Positions 7,585 through 14,640 of a stretch of DNA of 26,899 nt are shown here, piece after piece (the stretch's first letter is position 1; every line of letters begins with the position of its first letter). A program made the position numbers and the translations under genes. Location: the NCBI RefSeq assembly GCF_044239695.1, contig NZ_JBIIAW010000035.1, positions 1-26,899 of the forward strand. Reading direction: 5' to 3'. Source of the DNA: Pseudolysinimonas_A sp044239695. Its GTDB lineage: Bacteria; Actinomycetota; Actinomycetes; Actinomycetales; Microbacteriaceae. The notes under the pieces are model-generated. The model did no database searches, was not told where the DNA came from, and saw only the letters and a list, made by a program, of their open reading frames with translations.

Positions 7585-8681
7585 TGAGCCAGGCGATGAC
7601 CACCAGCCGGCAGTGGCGCGGAGTGCTCCACGAGTACCGCGACCGCCTCGACGTCACCGACGCGACGCCGATCGTCACGCTCGGCGAGGGCGGCACGCCG
7701 CTCATCCCGGCGCCCGCGCTCTCCGCCCGCACCGGCGCCGACGTCTACGTCAAGTTCGAGGGCATGAACCCGACCGGCTCGTTCAAGGACCGCGGGATGA
7801 CGATGGCGGTCTCGAAGGCGAAGGAGCACGGCGCCCAGGCCGTCATCTGCGCCTCGACCGGCAACACCTCCGCCTCGGCCGCCGCGTACGCGACCTACGC
7901 CGGGTTGACCGCCGCAGTGCTGGTGCCGGACGGCAAGATCGCGATGGGCAAGCTCGCCCAGGCGATCGCGCACGGCGCCGAACTGCTGCAGGTGCAGGGC
8001 AACTTCGACGACTGCCTCGACATCGCGCGTGAACTCGCCGCGCACTACCCGGTGCATCTCGTCAACTCGGTCAACAACGACCGCATCGAGGGGCAGAAGA
8101 CAGCAGCTTTCGAGGTCGCCGAAGTCCTCGGCGACGCCCCCGACTTCCACTTCATCCCGGTCGGCAACGCGGGCAACTACACCGCCTACACGCGCGGCTA
8201 CTCCGAAGACCTCGCGGCCGGTCGCGTCACCAAGCTGCCGCGGATGTTCGGCTTCCAGGCCGCGGGCTCGGCCCCGCTCGTGCTCGGCCACGTCGTGAAG
8301 GACCCCGAGACGATCGCGAGCGCGATCCGCATCGGCAACCCGGCGTCGTGGGAGCTCGCGCTCGCCGCGCGCGAGCTGACCGACGGCTACTTCGGCGCCA
8401 TCGACGACGACCTCATCCTCGACGCGCACCGCATCCTCTCCCGTGAGGTGGGGGTCTTCGTCGAGCCCGCCTCGGCGATCAGCGTCGCGGGTCTCCTCGA
8501 GCGCAGCGAGGCAGGGCAGATCCCGAAGGGCGCCACGGTCGTGCTCACCGTCACCGGCCACGGGCTCAAGGATCCGCAGTGGGCGCTGAAGACCGCCGAC
8601 GGCGGCGAAGTCGCGCCGACCAAGGTCGCCGTCGATGTCGCCGAGGTCGCGAGCGTGCTCGGCCTCGCCAAGACCTCATGA
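7584..8681 (+). CDS. thrC: Threonine synthase
   Basis: PLP enzyme converting O-phosphohomoserine to threonine. The 365-residue protein carries the PLP lysine K68 in TGSFKDRGM, the ASTGNTSASAAAYA loop, the phosphate-binding GNAGNYTAY (from 194) and the C-terminal VLTVTGHGLKDP. The ATG at 7584 shares its A with the hom stop (TGATG) and has GAGGG 6 nt upstream; the in-frame GTG three bases earlier is less well placed. It is the short, stand-alone fold-type II form found in actinobacteria and Bacillus. thrB follows with an ATGA overlap. Confidence 0.97.
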   Translation: MSQAMTTSRQWRGVLHEYRDRLDVTDATPIVTLGEGGTPLIPAPALSARTGADVYVKFEGMNPTGSFKDRGMTMAVSKAKEHGAQAVICASTGNTSASAAAYATYAGLTAAVLVPDGKIAMGKLAQAIAHGAELLQVQGNFDDCLDIARELAAHYPVHLVNSVNNDRIEGQKTAAFEVAEVLGDAPDFHFIPVGNAGNYTAYTRGYSEDLAAGRVTKLPRMFGFQAAGSAPLVLGHVVKDPETIASAIRIGNPASWELALAARELTDGYFGAIDDDLILDAHRILSREVGVFVEPASAISVAGLLERSEAGQIPKGATVVLTVTGHGLKDPQWALKTADGGEVAPTKVAVDVAEVASVLGLAKTS

Positions 8682-9622
8682 CGACCGTCCCGGTGGGCCG
8701 GAGCGTGTGGGTGAAGGTCCCGGCGACGACCGCGAACCTCGGCCCCGGCTTCGACACCCTCGGCCTCGCCCTCTCGCTCTACGACGAGCTCGAGTTCACG
8801 ACCCGCGCCCAGCCGGGTGCCACGATCGAGGTCCGGGGCATCGGCGTCGGCGAGGTGCCGACCGATGAGTCGAGTCTCGTCATCCGCGCCGCGGCCCACA
8901 CCTTCGCCCATTACGGCGTCGAGATGCCCGGGCTCGACGTCGTCGCGCACAACGGCATCCCGCACGGTCGCGGTCTCGGATCCTCGGGCGCGGCCATCGT
9001 CGCCGGCATCATGGCCGCGAAGGGCCTGCTCGAGGGCATCGTCGAGATCGACGCCGACGGGCTCCTCGCCCGCGCGACGGAGCTGGAGGGGCATCCCGAC
9101 AACGTCGCGCCGGCCCTCTTCGGCGGTCTCACGATCGCCTGGATGACCCCCGAGGGGCCGCGCCACAAGAAGCTCATCGTGCACCGCGGTGTCTCGCCGT
9201 TCGTCGCCGTGCCGCGCGAGTCCGTCATGTCGACGGCGCTCGCCCGCAGCCTCCAGCCCGAGTCGGTGCCGCACGAGGACGCGATCTTCAACGTCTCGCG
9301 CTCGGCCCTGCTCATCGCGGCGCTCATCCAGAGTCCCGAACTGCTGCTCGCGGCCACCGAGGACAAGCTGCACCAGAGCTACCGCGCGAGCGCGATGCCC
9401 GAGACGGATGCCCTCATCCGGGTGCTGCGCGCGAACGGCCTGGCCGCCGTCGTCTCCGGGGCCGGACCGTCGATCCTCGTGCTCGGCAGCGACCCGGCTC
9501 AGCGTCTCGTCGCCGCCGACCTCGTGGAGAAGTCGTCGTCGACGCCGTGGGACTGCCTGCTGCTCGCCGTCGATTTCAAGGGTGCTACAGTGGTACCGCA
9601 CTCCACCGAGGCCGTGGCCTAG
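8678..9622 (+). CDS. thrB: Homoserine kinase
   Basis: GHMP-family kinase that phosphorylates homoserine, supplying the substrate of ThrC just upstream. The 314-residue protein has all three GHMP motifs: VKVPATTANLGPGFDTLGLA near the N-terminus, the ATP-binding loop GIPHGRGLGSSGAA (from 93), and VVSGAGPSILVLG near the C-terminus. The ATG at 8678 overlaps the thrC stop (ATGA). It is the last gene of the lysA-hom-thrC-thrB operon. A candidate -10 box for rho (TACAGT) lies inside its 3' end. Confidence 0.96.
   Translation: MTTVPVGRSVWVKVPATTANLGPGFDTLGLALSLYDELEFTTRAQPGATIEVRGIGVGEVPTDESSLVIRAAAHTFAHYGVEMPGLDVVAHNGIPHGRGLGSSGAAIVAGIMAAKGLLEGIVEIDADGLLARATELEGHPDNVAPALFGGLTIAWMTPEGPRHKKLIVHRGVSPFVAVPRESVMSTALARSLQPESVPHEDAIFNVSRSALLIAALIQSPELLLAATEDKLHQSYRASAMPETDALIRVLRANGLAAVVSGAGPSILVLGSDPAQRLVAADLVEKSSSTPWDCLLLAVDFKGATVVPHSTEAVA
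9586..9591 (+). promoter_or_regulatory. rho: Candidate -10 box for rho inside the thrB 3' end
   Basis: TACAGT lies within the thrB coding region, about 170 nt before the rho GTG. It is the best TANNNT hexamer upstream of rho. No -35 is clear, and rho may also be transcribed by read-through from the thr operon. Confidence 0.3.
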
Positions 9623-9715
9623 CCCCCTCGAGGTAGTGCATCCCACCAGGTTCTGAATCCTCGCCTCTCTGCTCTGCACCCGCCGGGCACGATGCCAGGT
9701 CTCCACAGAACCGAG

Positions 9716-9738
9716 CCCGGGAAGTTCTTGTGCCCGGG
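9716..9738 (+). promoter_or_regulatory. CCCGGG-CCCGGG hairpin in the rho leader
   Basis: Two copies of the self-complementary hexamer CCCGGG (9716-9721 and 9733-9738) can pair across an 11-nt loop, with a possible extra G-U pair. The hairpin sits only 2 nt before the purine-rich GAAAGGAA of rho. Upstream, about 9650-9692, the RNA is rich in C and U and poor in G, as expected of a Rho-loading (rut) region. Confidence 0.35.
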
Positions 9739-9757
9739 TCGAAAGGAACCTTCACCC

Positions 9758-11617
9758 GTGACCGACGTCGACACCGCTGCGACCGACCGCGCCTCGCTGA
9801 GCCGCCTGAAGCTCCCGGAGCTGCAGGCCCTCGCGGCCGAGCGCGGAATCGCCGGCGCCGCCAAACTTCGAAAAGGAGGACTCGTGGACTCGCTCTCCGA
9901 GAACCCTGACGCCCCCGTGACCGACGCTCCGGAGGAGACGCCCGACGCCCCGGCGGAAGCGCCCTCCGCCGCAGCGCCCGAGGGCGACACCGTCCCCGCC
10001 CGCCGCTCGCGTCGCGCGACCGCGTCGACCGCCGAGGTCGCTGCGCTCGCCGTCGAGCTGCCGGCCGACACCGAGCTGCCGGCCGACACCGAGGTGCCGG
10101 CCACTGAGCCGCAGCGCTCCCGCGAGGAGATCGCCGCCGAGCTCGACAGCCTGCTCCCCGAGGTCACCTCGGGCACCGACGCCGAGGGCGACGAGGGATC
10201 CGGTCGCGGACGCAGCCGCAACCGCAACCGCGGCGGCCAGGGTGCGCGCGGCGAACAGGGCAACGCCCAGAACGGCGGCCAGAACGGCAACCGCCAGAAC
10301 GGCCAGCAGAACCAGAACGGTCAGAACCCCAACGTCCAGCAGAACGGCGGCCAGCCGAACCAGAACGGCCCCGCCGAGGCCGACGGCGACGGACGCGGCC
10401 GGGGACGCTACCGCGACCGCAAGCGCGGGCGCGGCCCGGGGCAGAACGACGAGTTCGAGCCCGAGATCAGCGACGACGACGTGCTCATCCCCGTCGCCGG
10501 CATCCTGGATGTCCTCGACAACTACGCCTTCGTGCGCACGTCGGGCTACCTCCCGGGCGCGAACGACGTCTACGTCTCGCTCGGCCAGGTGAAGAAGTAC
10601 AACCTGCGTAAGGGTGACGCCGTCGTCGGCGCCATCCGCCAGCCGCGCGAGAACGAGCAGAGCCGCCAGAAGTACAACGCGATCGTCAAGATCGACTCGA
10701 TCAACGGCCAGAGCGTCGAGGAGGCTGCCGAGCGCATCGAGTTCGGCAAGCTCACCCCGATCTACCCGAAGGAGCGCCTGCGGCTCGAGACGACGCCCGA
10801 GAAGCTCTCGACGCGGATCATCGACCTCATCGCCCCGATCGGCAAGGGCCAGCGCGGCCTGATCGTCGCGCCCCCGAAGGCGGGCAAGACGATCATCCTG
10901 CAGGCCATCGCCAAGGCGATCGCGGTGAACAACCCCGAGGTGCACATCATGGTGGTGCTCGTCGACGAGCGCCCCGAAGAGGTGACCGACATGCAGCGCG
11001 CGGTGAAGGGCGAGGTCATCGCCTCGACCTTCGACCGTCCCGCCGAAGACCACACGACGGTCGCCGAGCTCGCCATCGAGCGCGCCAAGCGCCTCGTCGA
11101 GCTGGGCAACGACGTCGTCGTGCTGCTCGACTCGATCACCCGCCTCGGCCGCGCCTACAACCTCGCGTCGCCGGCGTCGGGGCGCATCCTCTCGGGTGGT
11201 GTCGACGCGTCGGCGCTCTACCCGCCGAAGCGCTTCTTCGGTGCCGCCCGCAACCTCGAGGGCGGCGGCTCGCTGACCATCCTCGCGACCGCCCTCGTCG
11301 AGACCGGCTCCAAGATGGACGAGGTGATCTTCGAGGAGTTCAAGGGCACCGGCAACTCCGAGCTGCGTCTCTCGCGTCAGCTCGCCGACAAGCGCATCTT
11401 CCCGGCGGTCGACATCGTCGCCTCGAGCACCCGTCGCGAAGACGAACTGCTCACCCCGGAAGAGGTGCAGATCACGTCGCGCCTGCGTCGTTCGCTCGCC
11501 GGACTCGACCCGCAGCAGCAGCTCGAGGTCGTGCTGAGCAAGCTCAAGGACACGCAGTCCAACGTCGAGTTCCTGGTGCAGATCCAGAAGGTCATCCCGA
11601 ACGGCACCAAGGAGTAA
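9758..11617 (+). CDS. rho: Transcription termination factor Rho
   Basis: Hexameric RNA-dependent ATPase that ends transcription. The 619-residue protein has an N-terminal Rho_N region (about 11-48) and an Ala/Glu-rich acidic linker. It then has an Arg/Gly stretch, an N/Q-rich disordered insert (about 158-204), a second RG-rich patch, the RNA-binding OSB fold (from about 240, VAGILDVLDNYAFVR) and the RecA-type motor. Walker A is PPKAGKT near 372-378, Walker B VVVLLDSITRLGR, and the Q/R-loop region is intact. Large inserts between Rho_N and the OSB fold are typical of actinobacterial Rho. The GTG at 9758 with AAAGGA about 10 nt upstream is preferred to the ATG at 9692, whose 22 extra residues match nothing. 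An internal GTG at 9884 has a much stronger ribosome-binding site. Confidence 0.97.
   Translation: MTDVDTAATDRASLSRLKLPELQALAAERGIAGAAKLRKGGLVDSLSENPDAPVTDAPEETPDAPAEAPSAAAPEGDTVPARRSRRATASTAEVAALAVELPADTELPADTEVPATEPQRSREEIAAELDSLLPEVTSGTDAEGDEGSGRGRSRNRNRGGQGARGEQGNAQNGGQNGNRQNGQQNQNGQNPNVQQNGGQPNQNGPAEADGDGRGRGRYRDRKRGRGPGQNDEFEPEISDDDVLIPVAGILDVLDNYAFVRTSGYLPGANDVYVSLGQVKKYNLRKGDAVVGAIRQPRENEQSRQKYNAIVKIDSINGQSVEEAAERIEFGKLTPIYPKERLRLETTPEKLSTRIIDLIAPIGKGQRGLIVAPPKAGKTIILQAIAKAIAVNNPEVHIMVVLVDERPEEVTDMQRAVKGEVIASTFDRPAEDHTTVAELAIERAKRLVELGNDVVVLLDSITRLGRAYNLASPASGRILSGGVDASALYPPKRFFGAARNLEGGGSLTILATALVETGSKMDEVIFEEFKGTGNSELRLSRQLADKRIFPAVDIVASSTRREDELLTPEEVQITSRLRRSLAGLDPQQQLEVVLSKLKDTQSNVEFLVQIQKVIPNGTKE
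9871..9886 (+). promoter_or_regulatory. Strong internal Shine-Dalgarno and in-frame GTG within rho
   Basis: AAAAGGAGG (9871-9879) followed by 4 nt and GTG (9884-9886) in the rho frame forms a near-perfect translation start at codon 43. It is created by the codons AAA CTT CGA AAA GGA GGA, all disfavoured in this genome, where AAG, CTC/CTG, CGC and GGC dominate. A product from here would lack Rho_N. Confidence 0.5.
10055..10102 (+). repeat. 18-bp tandem repeat in rho (ELPADT units)
   Basis: Two exact copies of an 18-bp unit (10055-10072 and 10073-10090) encode ELPADT twice, followed by a partial, diverged third copy encoding EVPA. It lies in the acidic disordered linker and is in frame, so unit gain or loss would not break the gene. 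Confidence 0.85.
10268..10368 (+). repeat. Dispersed CAGAACGG octamers encoding the N/Q-rich segment of Rho
   Basis: The octamer CAGAACGG occurs six times in 101 bp (starting at 10268, 10280, 10295, 10313, 10340 and 10361), always in frame as Gln-Asn-Gly. It builds a low-complexity N/Q/G tract, which is out of character for a GC-rich genome whose other genes use few asparagines. Confidence 0.85.
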
Positions 11618-11638
11618 TCCTTTCTAAGGAGTAATGGC

Positions 11639-12718
11639 GTGTTCGAATCGGTCGCCTCGCTGCTGACTGAGCACGAGGACCTCCAGCACCAGCTTTCCGA
11701 CCCGGCGATCCACGCGGATGCCGGGCGCGCGAAGAAGGTCAACCGGCGCTACGCCGAGCTGAACCAGATCGTCGCCGCCCACACCGCGTGGCAGGTCGCC
11801 TGCGAGGATGTCGCCGCCGCGCGCGAACTGGCCAAGGACGACGAGGCGTTCGCCGCCGAGCTGCCCGGGCTCGAGGCGGGGCTGCTCGCCGCCGCCGAGA
11901 AGCTGCGCCGGCTGCTCATCCCGCGCGATCCCGACGACGGCCGCGACGTGATCATGGAGATCAAGGGCGGCGAGGGCGGCGAGGAGTCGGCGCTGTTCGC
12001 GGCCGACCTGCTGCGCATGTACCTGCACTACGCGGAGTCGCGCGGCTGGAAGACCGAGCTGCTCGAACGCAACGAGTCCGACCTCGGCGGCTACAAGGAC
12101 GTGCAGGTCGCGATCAAGTCGACCGCGACCGATCCGGCGCTCGGCGTCTGGGCGTCGCTGAAGTACGAGGGCGGCGTGCACCGCGTCCAGCGCGTCCCGG
12201 CGACCGAGTCGCAGGGACGCATCCACACCTCGACGACCGGCGTGCTGGTCTTCCCGGAGGTCGACGAGCCCGAAGAGATCGACGTGAGCCCGAACGACCT
12301 GCGCATCGACGTGTTCCGCTCGTCGGGGCCCGGCGGGCAGAGCGTCAACACGACCGACTCGGCGGTGCGGATCACCCACCTGCCGACCGGCATCGTCGTG
12401 TCGATGCAGAACGAGAAGTCGCAGATCCAGAACCGCGAGGCCGCGATGCGCGTGTTGCGCGCCCGGCTGCTCGCGAAGCAGCAGGAGGAGATCGCTGCCG
12501 CGGCCTCCGACCAGCGCAAGACGCAGATCCGCACGATGGACCGCTCGGAGCGCATCCGCACCTACAACTTCCCCGAGAACCGGATCGCCGACCACCGCAC
12601 CGGCTACAAGGCGTACAACCTCGACCAGGTGATGAACGGCGCCCTCCAGCCCGTCATCGACTCCTGCATCCAGGCCGACGAGGAATCCCGCCTGGCCGAG
12701 CTCGCCGACCAGAGTTGA
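11639..12718 (+). CDS. prfA: Peptide chain release factor 1
   Basis: Reads UAA and UAG stop codons and releases the finished peptide. The 359-residue protein has the stop-recognition motif P187-A188-T189 (RVPATESQGR), which marks RF1 rather than RF2 (SPF). The peptidyl-transferase motif is GGQ at 232-234 in SSGPGGQSVN, whose glutamine is the target of PrmC. The GTG at 11639 has AGGAG 7 nt upstream; the ATG at 11634 is out of frame. It lies 21 nt after rho, so rho-prfA-prmC form one unit. The rpmE gene found between rho and prfA in mycobacteria is absent. The stop overlaps the TTG start of prmC. Confidence 0.98.
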   Translation: MFESVASLLTEHEDLQHQLSDPAIHADAGRAKKVNRRYAELNQIVAAHTAWQVACEDVAAARELAKDDEAFAAELPGLEAGLLAAAEKLRRLLIPRDPDDGRDVIMEIKGGEGGEESALFAADLLRMYLHYAESRGWKTELLERNESDLGGYKDVQVAIKSTATDPALGVWASLKYEGGVHRVQRVPATESQGRIHTSTTGVLVFPEVDEPEEIDVSPNDLRIDVFRSSGPGGQSVNTTDSAVRITHLPTGIVVSMQNEKSQIQNREAAMRVLRARLLAKQQEEIAAAASDQRKTQIRTMDRSERIRTYNFPENRIADHRTGYKAYNLDQVMNGALQPVIDSCIQADEESRLAELADQS

Positions 12719-13569
12719 ACCTCCGCGCTCTGCTCGACCACGCGGTCGCCGTGCTGACGGCGGCCCGCGTGCCGTCGCCCGAGACGGACGCGGAGCTGCT
12801 CGTCGCGCACGTGCTCGGCGTCTCGCGCGGCCAGGTGCAGGCCCGGGTCGTGACCGGGACCCCGCTCGACGGCGAGCAGCGCCTCCAGGTGCTCGAACTC
12901 GTCGAGCGCCGCGCCGCCCGCGAGCCACTCCAGCACCTCACCGGCCGCGCCGCGTTCCGCTCGCTCGAGATCGCCGTGGGACCGGGCGTGTTCGTGCCGC
13001 GTCCCGAGACCGAGATCGTCGCCCAGCTGGCGATCGACGCCCTCCTCGCGGTACCCGGCGGGTCGCCGCGTGCCGTCGACCTCGGCACGGGCAGCGGCGC
13101 GATCGCCCTCGCGCTCGCGACCGAGGTGCCGCACGCCGAGGTGCACGCGGTCGAGAACTCGCCGCGCGCCTTCATCTGGGCCCGCGAGAACGTCCGCGCA
13201 GTCGGTGCGGCGAACCTCCGCCTGGTCTTCGCCGACCTCGCCGATGCCCTTCCCCATCTCGACGGGACTCTGGATGTCGTCGTCTCCAACCCGCCGTACA
13301 TCCCGGTCGGCGCGATCCCCCGCGACCCCGAGGTGCGGCTGCACGACCCCGAGGCGGCCCTCTACGGGGGACCGGACGGCCTCGACGTCGTGCGGGCGGT
13401 GTCGGTGACCGCCCGGCGCCTGCTGCGGCCCGGGGGAGTGCTCGTGCTCGAGCACGGGGAACGGCAGGGCGCCGACATCCGGGAGCTGCTCACCGGTGAC
13501 GGCTGGACCGCCGCCGCGACGACGCGCGACCTCCTCGGCCGCGATCGGGCGACCACCGCCCTGCGCTGA
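12715..13569 (+). CDS. prmC: Release factor glutamine methyltransferase
   Basis: Uses S-adenosylmethionine to methylate the GGQ glutamine of release factors; one target, RF1, is encoded immediately upstream. In the 284-residue protein, a helical N-terminal domain (1-80) with SPETDAELLVAHVLG and EPLQHLTG precedes the Rossmann domain, which has DLGTGSG at 122-128. NPPY at 192-195 binds the target glutamine. The start is a TTG (12715-12717) that overlaps the prfA TGA (TTGA); no ATG or GTG gives a complete N-terminus, and the TTG yields MNLRALLDHAVAVL, which aligns with the family. Translation probably depends on re-initiation after prfA. Confidence 0.94.
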   Translation: MNLRALLDHAVAVLTAARVPSPETDAELLVAHVLGVSRGQVQARVVTGTPLDGEQRLQVLELVERRAAREPLQHLTGRAAFRSLEIAVGPGVFVPRPETEIVAQLAIDALLAVPGGSPRAVDLGTGSGAIALALATEVPHAEVHAVENSPRAFIWARENVRAVGAANLRLVFADLADALPHLDGTLDVVVSNPPYIPVGAIPRDPEVRLHDPEAALYGGPDGLDVVRAVSVTARRLLRPGGVLVLEHGERQGADIRELLTGDGWTAAATTRDLLGRDRATTALR

Positions 13570-13583
13570 CCTCTCGTCGTCCG

Positions 13584-13661
13584 TCGCCCGTTCAGCACCG
13601 TCTCGCCGTCCGGTCGGCGTGTCGCCCGGCGTGTCGGAGCGCTGCGGTGCTGGGCGGGCGA
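13584..13661 (+). terminator. Large inverted repeat between convergent prmC and HAD hydrolase genes
   Basis: Arms 13584-13600 and 13645-13661 pair over 17 bp with only two G-U wobbles when read as plus-strand RNA; on the minus strand the two wobbles become A-C mismatches. The 44-nt loop holds a second perfect stem, CGCCG (13604-13608) with CGGCG (13615-13619). The outer stem ends 1 nt before the HAD stop codon. It has no U-tract. A terminator for prmC-side transcripts is the simplest reading. Confidence 0.6.
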
Positions 13662-13662
13662 A

Positions 13663-14292
13663 CTAGTGGACGCGCGACGAGTGCGAGGTGGCGAAGTGCT
13701 CGACGGCCGCCATGAGGGATGCGGGGTCGCGGTACAGGTGGGCGGTGATGCCGACCGACCGCGCGCCTTCGACGTTGACGGCCATGTCGTCGGCGAAGAA
13801 GGTGTGCTCCGCCGGCTCGTCGTAGGCGCGCAGCACGCCCTCGAAGACTCTCGGATCGGGCTTGCGGGCGCCGTAGTGACTCGACGCCCTGAGGTGATCG
13901 ACCCCGAAGAGCGGCACGAGCTCGGGGGCGAGTGTCGCCAGGTTCTCGCCGACGAGCGGGCCGTTGTTGGTGAGCAGCGTCACCCGACCCAGTTCCGACG
14001 CACGCGCCACGGCCGCCAGCGACTCCGGTCGCGGGGTCATCGCCGACCCGCGATTGGCGAGCCACTGCTCGGGCGTGAGGTCGACGCCGATCGCGGCGAC
14101 CCAGTCCTTGAGGTACGAGGCGCCGTCGGGCCAGTGTCCGGCCTCGGCCGCCCATTCGCCCCGTTCATGCCACCAGCGGCGGCGTAGCTCGGCGAAATCG
14201 TGTCCTGTCAGTTCGGTGAGTCCCGTCATGCGGACTCGCCAGTCGTAGTCGTAGAGGACGTCGTCCATATCGAAGACGAAGAGCAGACCCAT
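13663..14292 (-). CDS. HAD-superfamily hydrolase
   Basis: A 209-residue haloacid dehalogenase-fold phosphatase. Motif I is FVFDMDDVLYDYDW with nucleophile D8 and acid/base D10. Motif II is T108 in LLTNNG, motif III K144 in RKPDPRVFEG and motif IV D168-D169 in FFADDMAVNVEGA. The helical cap inserted after motif I (about 18-85) places it with small-molecule HAD-IA enzymes such as YihX-type sugar phosphatases. The substrate cannot be told from sequence. It is transcribed against the prmC operon and diverges from the PLDc_N gene. GGAGGG precedes its ATG, somewhat close (3 nt). Confidence 0.87.
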   Translation of the reverse strand: MGLLFVFDMDDVLYDYDWRVRMTGLTELTGHDFAELRRRWWHERGEWAAEAGHWPDGASYLKDWVAAIGVDLTPEQWLANRGSAMTPRPESLAAVARASELGRVTLLTNNGPLVGENLATLAPELVPLFGVDHLRASSHYGARKPDPRVFEGVLRAYDEPAEHTFFADDMAVNVEGARSVGITAHLYRDPASLMAAVEHFATSHSSRVH

Positions 14293-14329
14293 GGTCCCTC
14301 CAGTCTCCCCGACGTCGACCGACCGTGCT

Positions 14330-14335
14330 TACACT
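14330..14335 (+). promoter_or_regulatory. Candidate -10 box of the PLDc_N gene
   Basis: TACACT lies 22 nt before the ATG at 14358, giving a short leader that contains the Shine-Dalgarno AGGGAGG (14346-14352, spacer 5). This site lies inside the longer open frame that starts at GTG 14325 and argues for the shorter protein. Confidence 0.45.
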
Positions 14336-14357
14336 CGACCTGATCAGGGAGGTTCGG

Positions 14358-14597
14358 ATGTTCCTGGAATCCATCGATCCGCTGGTACCCACGTGGTACG
14401 ACGTCGCGTGGATCGTGGTCGTCGTCGCGTACGTCGCCCTCTTTCTGGCGGCGCTCTGGTCGGTGACGGGCTCGACGCGACTGTCGACATCCGGACGGGT
14501 GCTCTGGGTGGTCGTGCTGTTCGCCTTCCCGTTCCTCGGCACGATCGCCTGGTTCGTCTGGGGCCGTCACGCCCGGCTCGATCGCGGCACCGTCTGA
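14358..14597 (+). CDS. Small two-helix membrane protein, PLDc_N domain
   Basis: A 79-residue integral membrane protein with two predicted transmembrane helices (about 13-34 and 47-70) and a short basic cytosolic tail (GRHARLDRG). The pattern, with the second helix running LFAFPFLGTIAWFVWGR, matches the PLDc_N family: the N-terminal membrane hairpin of cardiolipin synthases that also occurs alone in many actinobacteria. No phospholipase HKD domain follows, so catalysis is not expected and the role is unknown. The ATG at 14358 is chosen for its strong Shine-Dalgarno. Confidence 0.78.
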   Translation: MFLESIDPLVPTWYDVAWIVVVVAYVALFLAALWSVTGSTRLSTSGRVLWVVVLFAFPFLGTIAWFVWGRHARLDRGTV

Positions 14598-14615
14598 CCC
14601 GCATCCGGCTGCGGG
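14598..14615 (+). terminator. Short GC-rich hairpin after the PLDc_N gene
   Basis: CCCGCA (14598-14603) pairs with TGCGGG (14610-14615) around a 6-nt loop, starting at the base after the stop codon. It is followed by CTTC, not a U-tract, so termination would be weak or Rho-assisted. Confidence 0.4.
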
Positions 14616-14625
14616 CTTCACCGCC

Positions 14626-14631
14626 TAGGGT
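14626..14631 (+). promoter_or_regulatory. Candidate -10 box or Shine-Dalgarno before the tsaC/sua5 gene
   Basis: TAGGGT lies 9 nt before the ATG at 14641. It fits TANNNT and would leave a leader of only a few nucleotides. The overlapping AGGGTGG could instead be a ribosome-binding site; the two readings cannot be separated by eye. Confidence 0.35.
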
Positions 14632-14640
14632 GGAACAGCC

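Noticed and set aside
9692..9757. ATG 9692 as the start of rho
   Set aside because: The 22 extra residues are not Rho-like, overlap the CCCGGG hairpin and have no Shine-Dalgarno; GTG 9758 does.
14325..14357. GTG 14325 as the start of the PLDc_N gene
   Set aside because: It would place the likely -10 box and a strong Shine-Dalgarno inside the coding region; ATG 14358 fits better.
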